This document shows positions 26,692 to 35,322 of a stretch of DNA of 64,000 nucleotides, in pieces; within the stretch, counting starts at the first letter, position 1, and each line of letters opens with the position of its first letter. Under the pieces are notes generated by a model. The model had not been told where the DNA came from, made no database searches, and saw only the letters and a program-made list of their open reading frames with translations. Position numbers and translations under genes: made by a program. Source of the DNA: DATLLN01 sp963797175 (lineage in GTDB: Bacteria > Actinomycetota > Thermoleophilia > Gaiellales > JAICJC01); assembly GCA_963797175.1 (NCBI GenBank), contig CAWCOL010000009.1:1054001-1118000 (forward strand), read 5' to 3'.

Positions 26692-26821
26692 CCACGGGAT
26701 CCGTGGCTCTGGGAGCGGATCCAGCGTCGTCCAGAGGACGCGGGCGTCCGCAGGGCAGGCTGGATGAAGCCTGTTCAAGGACGCTCGTGGCGTCTGGGCC
26801 TCGCTGGTCCTCTCGCAGAGG
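26692..26821 (-). promoter_or_regulatory. Five consecutive perfect hairpins between ligase 2 and mgsA2
   Basis: Perfect stems occur at 26692-26706 (6 bp, loop 3), 26736-26749 (5 bp, loop 4), 26756-26773 (6 bp, loop 6), 26780-26794 (5 bp, loop 5) and 26809-26821 (5 bp, loop 3). They occupy most of the 201-base gap in the presumed ligase-mgsABC transcript. Such a run could be an mRNA processing site, an attenuator or a structured regulatory RNA that sets the ratio of ligase to synthase. No known riboswitch family was recognised. Confidence 0.5.
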
Positions 26822-26844
26822 CGCGAAACTCGTGGAATCAATCA

Positions 26845-28242
26845 TCATGGCAGCACGTCCAGGTACTCCTTGACGTCCCAGTCGGTGACCTCGGCGCAGT
26901 AGCGCTCCCACTCGTCGCGCTTGTAGTGCCGGAACACCTTGAACATCTCGCCCGGCATCGCCGACTGGATCACCTCGTCCTGGTCGAGGGCGTCGAGGGC
27001 GTCGCCGAACGTCATCGGGATCTTGCGGACGTCCTTGCCCGCCTCCATCGCCTCGTAGATGTTGCGCTCCTCGGGCGGGCCCGGATCGACCTCGCGGCTG
27101 AGGCCGTCGTCCATCGCCATGATCAGCGCGGCCAGCCCCAGGTACGGGTTCACCGCCGAGTCCACCGAGCGGTACTCGAACCGGCCCGGCGCCGAGATGC
27201 GCAGCGCCGTGGTGCGGTTCTGGAAGCCCCAGTCGGCGAACACCGGCGCCCAGAAGCCCGTGTCCCACAGCCGCCGGTACGAGTTCACCGTCGACGCGGT
27301 CACAGCGGTCAGCGCCGAGAGGTGCTCGAGGATGCCGCCGACGGCGTGGAGCCCGACCTTGCTGGGCAGCCGCGGGTTGTCGCCCTCGGGCATGAACAGG
27401 TTCTCGTCGCCCTTCCAGATCGAGATGTTGGTGTGGCAGCCGTTGGCCGACACGCCCATGAACGGCTTGGGCATGAAGCAGGGGAAGACGTTCAGCTCGC
27501 GCCCGACCTGCTTGCAGACCTGCCGGAAGGTGGACAGGTTGTCCGCCGTCTGCTCGGCCCGGTCGAAGTTGAAGTTCAGCTCGATCTGGCCGGGGGCGTC
27601 CTCGTGGTCGCCCTGGATCATGTCGAGGCCCATCTTCTGGCCGTACTCGATGACCTTGTGGATGATCGGCTGGAGCTCGGAGAACTGGTCGATGTGGTAG
27701 CAGTAGGGCTTGGTCACGCCCTCGACGTCCGGCGTCCCGTCCGGCTTCATCTTCAGCCACATCATCTCGGGCTCCATGCCGGCGCGCAGGTGCATGCCGG
27801 TGCGGGCCTCGAAGTCGGCCTGGATGCGCTTGAGGTTGCCGCGGCAGTCCGACGTCAGGAACGAGCCGGGCGCCTCCTCGTCCTCCCGGTTGCGGAAGCA
27901 GGTGCACCAGACGCGCGCGATCCTGGTGTCCCAGGGCAGCACCTGGAACGTGTCCGGCTCCGGTAGGCCGACCAGCTCCCAGGCCTCCGGGCCGTAGCCG
28001 ATGTAGTCGCCGTGGCGGTCGACGAACAGGTTGGCCGTCGAGCCGTACACGAGCTGGAAGCCCTTACGCGCCATGCTCTCCCAGTGCGGGGCCGGCACGC
28101 CCTTGCCCATGATTCGGCCCGTGACCGAGATGAACTGGTAGTAGATGTAGGTGATGCCCTCGGCGTCGATGCGCTGGCGCACCTCCTTGATCAGGTCCTC
28201 CCGGCCGTCGGTCTCAACAAACCCCTCGAGGTCGGTCGCCAC
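26845..28242 (-). CDS. Glutamine-synthetase-like gamma-glutamylamide ligase, module 2
   Basis: A protein of 465 residues of the glutamine-synthetase superfamily. Visible are GMEPEMMW for metal binding, GDHEDAPGQIELNF, KPFMGVSANGCHTNIS for ATP, and a C-terminal NRTTALRISAPGRFEYR. The GTG start at 28242 is six bases from AGGAGG; a GTG two codons upstream would overlap it. It differs strongly from the gmaS-like gene at 6374, lacking the GAGFAGFA block and having longer N-terminal loops (a VCTCFRNRED-type insertion). It probably ligates glutamate to a different amine, with mgsABC2 acting next. The identity of the amine is open. Confidence 0.82.
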   Translation of the reverse strand: MATDLEGFVETDGREDLIKEVRQRIDAEGITYIYYQFISVTGRIMGKGVPAPHWESMARKGFQLVYGSTANLFVDRHGDYIGYGPEAWELVGLPEPDTFQVLPWDTRIARVWCTCFRNREDEEAPGSFLTSDCRGNLKRIQADFEARTGMHLRAGMEPEMMWLKMKPDGTPDVEGVTKPYCYHIDQFSELQPIIHKVIEYGQKMGLDMIQGDHEDAPGQIELNFNFDRAEQTADNLSTFRQVCKQVGRELNVFPCFMPKPFMGVSANGCHTNISIWKGDENLFMPEGDNPRLPSKVGLHAVGGILEHLSALTAVTASTVNSYRRLWDTGFWAPVFADWGFQNRTTALRISAPGRFEYRSVDSAVNPYLGLAALIMAMDDGLSREVDPGPPEERNIYEAMEAGKDVRKIPMTFGDALDALDQDEVIQSAMPGEMFKVFRHYKRDEWERYCAEVTDWDVKEYLDVLP

Positions 28243-28275
28243 GAACACCCTCCTTGATCGCCCGTGCCTTCGGGT

Positions 28276-28297
28276 GGAGAAACGCACACGTTTCTCC
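28276..28297. promoter_or_regulatory. Perfect 22-bp inverted repeat upstream of ligase 2
   Basis: GGAGAAACG, loop CACA, CGTTTCTCC: a 9-bp perfect stem 34 bases before the ligase start. A related GTGGAAACGCACA sequence sits at 28341. It could be an operator or a leader hairpin for the module 2 operon. Confidence 0.5.
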
Positions 28298-28398
28298 CAG
28301 CGTGCAACAGGCTACGCGCGGAATGGCCGGTTGGGCAATGGTGGAAACGCACATACCGACGGAGGCGCAGGAATGTGCGCGGACATTCGCCCCGGCGG

Positions 28399-29238
28399 TC
28401 AGCCGGTCTCGACCGGGGTGTCGTCCCGGTTGCCCCACTCGTTCCACGAGCCGTCGTAGACGGCCGGGCGCGCCGCGCCGGCCAGCTCGACGGCGTGCGC
28501 CACCGCGGTGGCCGAGACGCCGCCGTTGCAGTAGGCGACGATCGGCCGGTGGAGGTCCACCCCTGCCTCCGCCAGACGGCGCGTCAGCTCGGCGGGCTCG
28601 AGGAAGCGGCCGTCCGGCCCGAGCAGGGTGCGGTAGTGGACGTTGCGCGCGCCGGGGATGTGCCCGGCACGGCGCGCGTGGGTCTCGTCGCCGCGGTACT
28701 CGGCCGGGGCGCGGGCGTCGAGCAGCTGGGCGCCGGCGTCGATCGCCCGCTGGACGGCGGCGAGGTCGATCAGCCCGTCCGCGGGCCGCGGCACCGGGTG
28801 CGGCGGGTCGGCCGGAGGCGGCGTCACCTCGCCCGGCTCGAGCGGCAGCCCGGCCGCCGTCCAGGCGCCGAGCCCGCCGTCCAGCAGCCACGCCCCGCCG
28901 TGGCCGTAGCTTCGCAGTACCCAGACGACGCGCCCGGCCAGCACGCCGAAGTAGTCGTCGTAGGCGACCACCGCTGTGTCTGCGCCGATCCCGAGCCGGG
29001 TCGCCTCGGCGGCGAACTCCTCCGGCGGTGCGACGGTGACGGGCACGGTGGCGGCGCGATCGGTGAAGTCGTGGCGCCAGTCGCAGAAGACCGCGCCGGG
29101 GACGTGGCCCGCGCGGTAGCGGTCGGGGTGGGCCCGGTAGCGCGGGTCGGTCTTCGCCACCTCGCCGCGCACGTCCAGCACGCGCACGCGGGCGAGGTTG
29201 TCGCGCAGCCACGCGACGGAGGCGAGCGGGCCGTCCAT
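28399..29238 (-). CDS. Two-domain rhodanese (sulfurtransferase)
   Basis: A protein of 279 residues with tandem rhodanese domains (about 5-130 and 150-275). The catalytic cysteine is C237 in YCNGGVSA; the N-terminal domain lacks a cysteine, as is normal for thiosulfate and 3-mercaptopyruvate sulfurtransferases. The loop CNGGVS differs from both the thiosulfate (CRKGVT) and mercaptopyruvate (CGSGVT) types, so the donor is uncertain. The ATG at 29238 is back-to-back with the divergent phosphotransferase gene. Confidence 0.88.
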   Translation of the reverse strand: MDGPLASVAWLRDNLARVRVLDVRGEVAKTDPRYRAHPDRYRAGHVPGAVFCDWRHDFTDRAATVPVTVAPPEEFAAEATRLGIGADTAVVAYDDYFGVLAGRVVWVLRSYGHGGAWLLDGGLGAWTAAGLPLEPGEVTPPPADPPHPVPRPADGLIDLAAVQRAIDAGAQLLDARAPAEYRGDETHARRAGHIPGARNVHYRTLLGPDGRFLEPAELTRRLAEAGVDLHRPIVAYCNGGVSATAVAHAVELAGAARPAVYDGSWNEWGNRDDTPVETG

Positions 29239-29260
29239 GCCCGGATGGTACAAACCGCGC

Positions 29261-30328
29261 GTGGCGATCACCGACCGGTACTGGCGGCCGATCGAGCCGG
29301 CCGAGGCGGAGCGGGTGCTCGGCCGGCCGGTCGAGATCGTCAGCGCGCACCTGCGCTGGCTGTTCGCCGTCGCACGCTGCCGCTGGGAGGGCGGCGAGGC
29401 GATCGTCAAGCGGCAGCCGCCGATGGGGCGCGACCCCGAGCAGCTGCGCTGGCAGCACCGGCTGACGAACCACCTGGCCGACCGCGGTGTCCCCGCGGTA
29501 CGGGTGCGCGACATGGTCGAGCTGGACGGCCTCTGGTACGAGGTGGCCGACGTCGCCCGCGGAGAGGACCGCTACGCCGGCGTCGACACCTGGGAGCCGT
29601 TCCGCGACCTGGACGACGTCGCCTCGGCGGGCAGGACGCTGGCCGCGGTGCACGAGCTGGGCGCGAGCTTCGAGCCGGCGCGGCCGCAGCCGGCGGCCGG
29701 CTTCACCGTGCAGCTCGACCGCGTCCGGCTGGGGCCGGCGGAGGCCGTCGCCGAGCTCGCGGCTCTGCGGCCCGCCGTCGGCGAGTACCTGGACGGACGA
29801 TCGTGGGAGGCACCGGTGGACGCGGCCTACGAGGCGATGTTCGACCGGCTCCGCGACCGGCTGGAGGAGCTGCCACGCCGGCCGCTGCACGGCGACTGGC
29901 AGACCAACAACCTCTTCTTCGACGAGGCCGGGATCAGCGGCATCATCGACTTCCACCAGGCCGACCACGGGCCGCGGATGCTCGACCTGGCGACCGCGGT
30001 CGAGCGCAACTGCTTCTTCTGGAACGCGATCTCGGAGGGCGACGACGGCGCCTACGACCTGCGCCACGCGCGGCAGCTGATCGAGGCCTACCACGCCGCC
30101 ACGAGCATCACCGGCGACGAGCGGGCGGCGTTCGCCGATGTGCTCGCCTGCTGCCAGTTCGAGTACGGCATCTCGTTCCTCGACTACTACCGGGGAATCG
30201 AGCACGACCAGGAGAAGGCCGACTGGGCCTGGAGCACCTTCGTGCTCGGCCATGCGCAGTGGTGGGGGACGCCGGCCGGCGACGAGGCCCGGGAGGGTAT
30301 CGAGCGCATCCTCGACGGCCTGGGCTGA
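29261..30328 (+). CDS. Aminoglycoside-phosphotransferase-fold kinase
   Basis: About 355 residues with the APH/choline-kinase fold: HGDWQTNNLFF (catalytic Asp and Asn of HGDX4N) and IIDFHQADHG (metal-binding Asp). The start is taken as GTG 29261; an ATG at 29237 would share its CATG with the divergent rhodanese start. The size and fold fit small-molecule kinases (homoserine, choline, methylthioribose types) as well as antibiotic kinases, and the substrate is not evident. Convergent with the PabB-like gene six bases downstream. Confidence 0.8.
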   Translation: MAITDRYWRPIEPAEAERVLGRPVEIVSAHLRWLFAVARCRWEGGEAIVKRQPPMGRDPEQLRWQHRLTNHLADRGVPAVRVRDMVELDGLWYEVADVARGEDRYAGVDTWEPFRDLDDVASAGRTLAAVHELGASFEPARPQPAAGFTVQLDRVRLGPAEAVAELAALRPAVGEYLDGRSWEAPVDAAYEAMFDRLRDRLEELPRRPLHGDWQTNNLFFDEAGISGIIDFHQADHGPRMLDLATAVERNCFFWNAISEGDDGAYDLRHARQLIEAYHAATSITGDERAAFADVLACCQFEYGISFLDYYRGIEHDQEKADWAWSTFVLGHAQWWGTPAGDEAREGIERILDGLG

Positions 30329-30333
30329 CGCCG

Positions 30334-31305
30334 TCAGCCGCCGGCGCGGAGCCGCTCGAGCAGCGGGCGGGCCTTGACCAGCGACTCCTCGACCTCGGCG
30401 GCCGGGTCGGAGTCCCAGACGATGCCGCCGCCCACCCACAGGTGGATGCGACCGTCGGCGAACGCGAAGGTGCGGATGGTGAGGCCGAGATCGAGGTCGC
30501 CGTTCGGGTAGACGCGGCCGAGGGCGCCCATCGAGGCGCCGCGGCCGACGGGCTCCAGCCGGGCGATGTGGTTGATCGCCGCGATCTTGGGCGCACCGGT
30601 GATCGAGCCGCCCGGGAACGTCGCCCGCAGCAGCTCGGCGATGCCGACCCCCAGCCGCAGCCGCCCCTGGACGCGCGAGACCAGGTGGCGGACGCCCGCC
30701 ATCGGTCGCTCCACCAGCAGGTCGGGCACGTGCACGCTGTGCGGGACGCAGACGCGGCCCAGGTCGTTCCGCTCGAGGTCGACGATCATCACGTGCTCGG
30801 CGCGATCCTTGGGGTCGTCGGCGATCCGGTCGGTGCTGGTCGCCGGCCGCGTGCCCTTGATCGGCATCGTCTCGACCACGTCGCCGCGCCGCCGCAGGAA
30901 CAGCTCGGGCGTCGCCGACACGATCGACCATCCGTCGCCGTGCATGGCCCCACCGTGCTCGGCGCCGAGCGGCGTCAGCGCGGCCTCGACGGCGGCGGGG
31001 TCGCCGCTGAACGGCGCCGACAGATGCTGGACGATGTTGGCCTGGTAGACATCACCCCGGGCGATCGCGGCCCGCACTGCGCGCACCGCCGCCTCGTGCT
31101 GCACGGCCGTCCAGGTCGGCTCGAACGCGCCGGCGGAGAACCGCCCGGGTACGGCGCGGCGCTGGCCCTCGGCGGCGCGCACCCGGCAGGCGAGCATCGG
31201 CAGCCGGCACGGCTCCGGAGGCTGCGGCTCGCGCGCACCCGGCAGCGACTCGGCCAGCCGGTAGCTGAGGTAGAGGTCGGCCACCAGCCCGTCCGCCGCC
31301 GGCAC
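30334..31305 (-). CDS. pabB: Aminodeoxychorismate synthase component I (PabB-like)
   Basis: A chorismate-binding enzyme. The core has PIKGTRPA, NDLGRV, GSITGAPK and the final GGGIVWDSDP motifs that bind chorismate and magnesium. It would form 4-amino-4-deoxychorismate for folate. No ATG exists in frame upstream; the first credible start is GTG 31305, giving 323 residues. The open frame continues into the divergent M24 gene, and N-terminal residues that look native (DDPFGLLERFLTEHG) lie upstream of that GTG. The start may therefore be non-canonical near 31400, or the gene may have lost its 5' end. Confidence 0.75.
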   Translation of the reverse strand: MPAADGLVADLYLSYRLAESLPGAREPQPPEPCRLPMLACRVRAAEGQRRAVPGRFSAGAFEPTWTAVQHEAAVRAVRAAIARGDVYQANIVQHLSAPFSGDPAAVEAALTPLGAEHGGAMHGDGWSIVSATPELFLRRRGDVVETMPIKGTRPATSTDRIADDPKDRAEHVMIVDLERNDLGRVCVPHSVHVPDLLVERPMAGVRHLVSRVQGRLRLGVGIAELLRATFPGGSITGAPKIAAINHIARLEPVGRGASMGALGRVYPNGDLDLGLTIRTFAFADGRIHLWVGGGIVWDSDPAAEVEESLVKARPLLERLRAGG

Positions 31306-31443
31306 GAATGGCTCGTCCCAGACGCCGAATCCGTGCTCGGTCAGGAACCGTTCCAGCAGCCCGAACGGATCGTCGACAGCCTCGTCGACGACCAGCCAGG
31401 CGTCAGTCCGCGTCGCCGTTCCGATGCGCGTATGGTACCGGCG

Positions 31444-32613
31444 ATGAGCGTCCCGTTCCCCGTCGAGGAGTACCGCGACAGGGCGCGCCGCGTGCGTGAG
31501 GAGATGGCACGCCGCGACATCGACGTGCTCTACGTGATGAGCCCGGCCAACCTCTGTTACCTGACCGGGTTCGAGTCCATCTGGTACCCGCCCCGGGCGC
31601 CGCTCGGCGTGCTCGTGCACCGGGAGGACGAGCGCATCGTCTTCCTCGACTACGAGCGCCACGAGCACCTGGTCGGGATCTCCGCGCACTACGACGAGGC
31701 GGTCTTCTACCGCTACGAGGACGCGGTCGAGACGGTCGCCGGCGCGCTGGCCGAGCGCGGCTGGGCCGACGGCCGGGTCGGGGTCGAGCGCTGGACGCAG
31801 AGCCCGGGAGCGCCCCTGGTCGACGAGGTGCGCCTCGCCCTGGCCCGCGGCGGCGCCACCGTCGTGGACGGCGACTGGGCGGTCGACCGCGTGCGGCTGG
31901 TCAAGTCGGCCGCCGAGCTGGAGCGGGTGCGGCGGGCCGCGGCCATCGTCGATGACGCGTTCGAGGCGCTGCCCGGCGAGGTGAAGCCGGGCATGACCGA
32001 GCTCCAGATCGCGTCGCGGCTGGACGGCCTGATGGCGGAACGCGGCGGCGAGCCGGCGGCGATCCGGACGATGGTCTCGGCGGGGCCCGACGTGTGGGCG
32101 CGCACCCACGGCGCCCCCGGCCGGCGGCCGGTCGAGGTCGGCGACGTGATGTACGTGGACGCCTGCGGCGTCGTCGACCGCTACCACGTGGACGTCTGCC
32201 GGACGTTCGCGATCGGCCGCGACAGCCCCGGCGCGCGGGCGATCCTCGACGTCACCGCCGGCAGCGTCGAGGAGGTGCGGCGCGTCGTGCGGCCGGGCGA
32301 CCCGCTCGACGTCGCCCAGCGGGTGGCCGAGGAGTACGTCTTCTCGCGCTTCTCCCGCGACCAGGTCTGGTGGGTCGGCGGCTACGCGCTCGGCCTCTCC
32401 GTTCCGCCCAACTGGGTCGGCCACACATACCTGTCGAACGACGCGTTCGAGCCGTTCACGTGGGAGCCGGGCTACGTCACCAACTACGAGAACATCCTGT
32501 TCAGCCGCGAGGAGGCGTTCACCGCCAGCTACATGGAGACGCTGCTGATGACCCCGGACGGGATCGAGATCCTCTCCCGGCTGCCCCGCGGCCTGACGGT
32601 CATCGACGCTTAG
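31444..32613 (+). CDS. M24-family hydrolase resembling ectoine hydrolase
   Basis: A protein of 389 residues with an N-terminal creatinase domain and a C-terminal pita-bread fold. Metal ligands D239, D250, E349 and E365 are placed as in aminopeptidase P, but the position of the first histidine (GHG in peptidases) is tyrosine, Y314, in GGYALGLSVPPNWVGH. From memory, ectoine hydrolase DoeA and related creatinase-fold amidohydrolases have a comparable GY(S/A)(I/L)G...PP(D/N)W segment. It is therefore more likely an amide or osmolyte hydrolase than a proline peptidase. ATG 31444 has no clear ribosome site; an ATG 12 bases upstream is possible. Confidence 0.8.
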   Translation: MSVPFPVEEYRDRARRVREEMARRDIDVLYVMSPANLCYLTGFESIWYPPRAPLGVLVHREDERIVFLDYERHEHLVGISAHYDEAVFYRYEDAVETVAGALAERGWADGRVGVERWTQSPGAPLVDEVRLALARGGATVVDGDWAVDRVRLVKSAAELERVRRAAAIVDDAFEALPGEVKPGMTELQIASRLDGLMAERGGEPAAIRTMVSAGPDVWARTHGAPGRRPVEVGDVMYVDACGVVDRYHVDVCRTFAIGRDSPGARAILDVTAGSVEEVRRVVRPGDPLDVAQRVAEEYVFSRFSRDQVWWVGGYALGLSVPPNWVGHTYLSNDAFEPFTWEPGYVTNYENILFSREEAFTASYMETLLMTPDGIEILSRLPRGLTVIDA

Positions 32614-33557
32614 GCGAACAGCGCCGAGAGCTCGGCGGCGGCGCCGGCGTCGAGCCCAGCATCGCCGGCCGCGGCGTTGTCCCGGGTGTGATCAGGATTG
32701 CGGCTGCCCGCGATGGCGGCGGTCACACCGGGCTGTGCGAGCACCCAGCGCAGGGCCAGCGCCGGCAGGCTGATGCCCAGCCGCTCGGCGATCGGCCGCA
32801 TCGCATCGACCCGGTCGAGCGTCCGCGCCAGCGGCTCCGGGTCGAACGCCCATTCCGGCCCCTCGTCGCGCCAGCTCGCGAACTCGCCGCGGCCGCTGCG
32901 CCAGTCGTCGTCGCCGAAGGTGTGGCCGGGCCGCATCGCGCCGGACAGGCGCCCGCTGGCCAGGGGGCCGTAGGCGAGGTAGCCGATCCCGCGCTCGGCC
33001 AGCCAGGCGAGGAGTTCCGGCTCGTCATCGCGGACGGCCAGCGACAGCTCGTTCTGCACCGACGTCACCGGGTGCGCGGCGTGGGCGCGCTCGATCAGGT
33101 CCTCCGGGTAGTTCGAGAGCCCGATCCAGCGGACGCGGCCGGCCGTCACCAGCTCGGCCATCGCACCCCACGTCTCCTCGATCGGCACGCTGTCGTCGGG
33201 CCAGTGCACCTGGTAGAGATCGACGTGGTCGCGGCCCAGCCGCTGGAGCGACGCCTCGATCGCGCCCAGGATCTGCTCGGGCCGGATCCCGCTGCCCTCG
33301 TCCGGCGCGACCTTCGTGAACACCATCGCGTCGTCACGCCCGGCAACGGCCTTGCCCACGATCCGCTCCGACACACCCTGGCCGTACACCTCGGCGGTGT
33401 CCACCCAGGTGATGCCGGCGTCGAGGCCGGCATGCACCGCGCGCACGATCTCCGCCTCGGACTGGTTCGCGCCCCAGTGGGCGCCGCCGGCCTCCCACGA
33501 TCCGAAGCCGACGACGGAGATCTCGGGGCCGTCCGCTCCCAGCCGGCGCAGCTCCAT
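32610..33557 (-). CDS. Aldo/keto reductase
   Basis: A protein of 315 residues of the AKR superfamily. Catalytic Asp and Tyr occur in WVDTAEVYG, the Lys in VFTKVAP, and the His in LYQVHWPD; GSRNPDH near the C-terminus binds NADP. The ATG shares a base with the stop of the upstream oxidase gene (TGATG), so the two are translationally coupled. The partner oxidises an amine to an aldehyde or ketone equivalent; the reductase may act on that product. Confidence 0.88.
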   Translation of the reverse strand: MELRRLGADGPEISVVGFGSWEAGGAHWGANQSEAEIVRAVHAGLDAGITWVDTAEVYGQGVSERIVGKAVAGRDDAMVFTKVAPDEGSGIRPEQILGAIEASLQRLGRDHVDLYQVHWPDDSVPIEETWGAMAELVTAGRVRWIGLSNYPEDLIERAHAAHPVTSVQNELSLAVRDDEPELLAWLAERGIGYLAYGPLASGRLSGAMRPGHTFGDDDWRSGRGEFASWRDEGPEWAFDPEPLARTLDRVDAMRPIAERLGISLPALALRWVLAQPGVTAAIAGSRNPDHTRDNAAAGDAGLDAGAAAELSALFA

Positions 33558-34621
33558 CAGGCCCGCGCTCCCGGACCGTAGGCGAGGCGCAGCAGCTCGC
33601 CCTCGGCGAAGCGCTGGGGCCGCAGCGGCCGGATGTCGATGGCCGGCTCGCGCCCGGCGATCTGCGCGGCGGCGCACTCGGCCACCGCCGGCGCCAGCTT
33701 GAGCCCGTGTCCAGACATCCCGGCGACAACGTAGCGCCGATCGTCGAGGAAGCCCACCACCGGGTTCCAGTCGGGCGTCGAGTCGTAGGCGCCCGCCCAG
33801 CCGCCGACGCGCGGCGCCTCGGCGATCGAGGGGTACCGCTCCCGCAGGCCGGCGCGCACCATCGCCTCGTAGCCGGGGTCGGCCAGCCCGTCGCACTCGT
33901 CGCGGCGGGCGTAGATCGTCTCGCCGGCGTAGGCGACCACCCACGCGCCGCCGCCCGCGGTGGGGCGGATGACGATGTTGGCGACGGCATCGGAGACCAC
34001 GCGGCGCACCGGTGCGGCCTCCAGCACGGCGATCTCGATCCGCCGCAGCACGACGTCGAGCTCCGGCACCAGCTCCGGCGTCCAGCCGCCCGCGCAGAAC
34101 GCCGTGACCTCGGCGTCCCCGGGCGTGTCCTCGCCGATCCGCACGTCCACGCCCAGGGCCATCGCCTGCGCGAACCAGGACAGGGCCAGCTTGCCGGGAT
34201 CGACCAGGCCCGCGTCCGGCTCGTACGCCGCCGCCGCGATGCCGGTCGTGTCGATCAGCGGCTCGAGCGCGGCGACCTCGTCCGGCTCGAGCAGCCACGA
34301 GTCGACGCCCAGCGACCGGCCCAGGGCGACGTTGCCCTCACAGGCGGCGCGCTGCGCGGGGCCGACGGTGAGCAGGTAGCCGGTCTGGCTGAAGGCGCTG
34401 GCCGGGTCGGCCCGGAGCAGCTCGCAGCCCCGCTTCGCCAGCCGCACGGTGACCTCGTTCGAGTAGTGGCGGCGGATCATGCCGAACGAGCGGCCGGTGT
34501 CGCCCGACGCGGGCAGCCGCCGCTCGTGGAGCGAGACGCGCAGGCCCTCGCGGGCAAGGGCGCACGCCAGCGACGTGCCGAAGAGCCCGGCCCCGACGAC
34601 GGCGACGTCCGTGCGCGGCAT
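33557..34621 (-). CDS. FAD-dependent amino-acid oxidase, monomeric sarcosine-oxidase-like
   Basis: A protein of 354 residues of the DAO superfamily, with the Rossmann motif VVGAGLFGTSLA at 8-19 and a C-terminal VAGMSGHGLKLAPAVAE flavin-binding segment typical of monomeric sarcosine oxidase and N-methyltryptophan oxidase (SolA). GRSFGMIRRHY near 43 resembles the substrate loop. The covalent-flavin cysteine seen in MSOX near the C-terminus is not evident. Divergent from the HAD gene; coupled with the aldo/keto reductase downstream. Confidence 0.83.
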   Translation of the reverse strand: MPRTDVAVVGAGLFGTSLACALAREGLRVSLHERRLPASGDTGRSFGMIRRHYSNEVTVRLAKRGCELLRADPASAFSQTGYLLTVGPAQRAACEGNVALGRSLGVDSWLLEPDEVAALEPLIDTTGIAAAAYEPDAGLVDPGKLALSWFAQAMALGVDVRIGEDTPGDAEVTAFCAGGWTPELVPELDVVLRRIEIAVLEAAPVRRVVSDAVANIVIRPTAGGGAWVVAYAGETIYARRDECDGLADPGYEAMVRAGLRERYPSIAEAPRVGGWAGAYDSTPDWNPVVGFLDDRRYVVAGMSGHGLKLAPAVAECAAAQIAGREPAIDIRPLRPQRFAEGELLRLAYGPGARA

Positions 34622-34647
34622 CGCCGTAGTGTAGGTTGCCGGGCCTC

Positions 34648-35322
34648 ATGGACAGGCCCGCTCCCCGCGCCGTCGTCTTCGACTTCAACGGCACCATCTC
34701 CCACGACGAGCCGCTGCTGGCGGAGCTCTTCCACGAGATGTTCGCGGAGGTCGGGATCGACGTCCCGGCGTCGCTCTACTTCGAGCGGTTCGCCGGCTAC
34801 TCCGACCCCGAGATCGTCGAGCGCGTGCTCACCCACTTCGGCCGCGGCGGCGACGAGGCGACGGCCGAGCGGCTGGTGGCGCGCAGGATCGAGCTGTACC
34901 TGGAGGCCGTGCGCACGCGCAGCACCGTGCTGCCGGCCGCGGCGGCCGCGGTGTGTGAGATCGCCGGACGCCTGCCGGTGGCGATCGCCTCGGGCGCCGC
35001 CCGTCCCGAGATCGAGGCCGTGCTGGCGTCGAGCGGCCTGCGGCTCCTGTTCGAGGTGATCGTGGCGGCCGAGGACGTCGCCAACGGCAAGCCCGACCCC
35101 GAGGGCTACCGCACCGCGCTGGCGCAGCTCGGCGTCGACGGCAGCGAGGCGCTGGCGTTCGAGGACTCGGACCAGGGCGTGATCTCGGCGGTCGCGGCGG
35201 GGATGCGCTGCGTTGCCATCACCGGCACCTCCACACCCGAGCGGCTCGAGGCTGCCGGCGCGGAGCTGGTCGTGGAGGCCCTGGACTGGGCCGACCCGCG
35301 GGTCAGTGGGCTCTTCGTCTAA
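34648..35322 (+). CDS. HAD-superfamily hydrolase
   Basis: A protein of 224 residues with the HAD fold: motif I FDFNGTIS (D12 nucleophile), motif II IASGAAR, lysine in NGKPDPEGY and an acidic loop FEDSDQG. Residue D+2 is asparagine (N14) where most phosphatases have aspartate as acid-base. This is unusual and might mean a phosphomutase, dehalogenase or slow phosphatase. The length and cap type resemble beta-phosphoglucomutase or phosphoglycolate phosphatase. ATG 34648 is chosen; a TTG four codons earlier is open. Confidence 0.82.
   Translation: MDRPAPRAVVFDFNGTISHDEPLLAELFHEMFAEVGIDVPASLYFERFAGYSDPEIVERVLTHFGRGGDEATAERLVARRIELYLEAVRTRSTVLPAAAAAVCEIAGRLPVAIASGAARPEIEAVLASSGLRLLFEVIVAAEDVANGKPDPEGYRTALAQLGVDGSEALAFEDSDQGVISAVAAGMRCVAITGTSTPERLEAAGAELVVEALDWADPRVSGLFV

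Noticed and set aside
25768..27966. A 732-codon open frame on the plus strand opposite mgsA2 and ligase 2
   Set aside because: Low-complexity Arg/Val/Leu-rich text typical of antisense frames at high G+C, with strong genes on the other strand.
28264..32613. A 1,449-codon open frame on the plus strand
   Set aside because: It fuses the antisense of the rhodanese and PabB-like genes with the true M24 gene; only 31444-32613 has family support.
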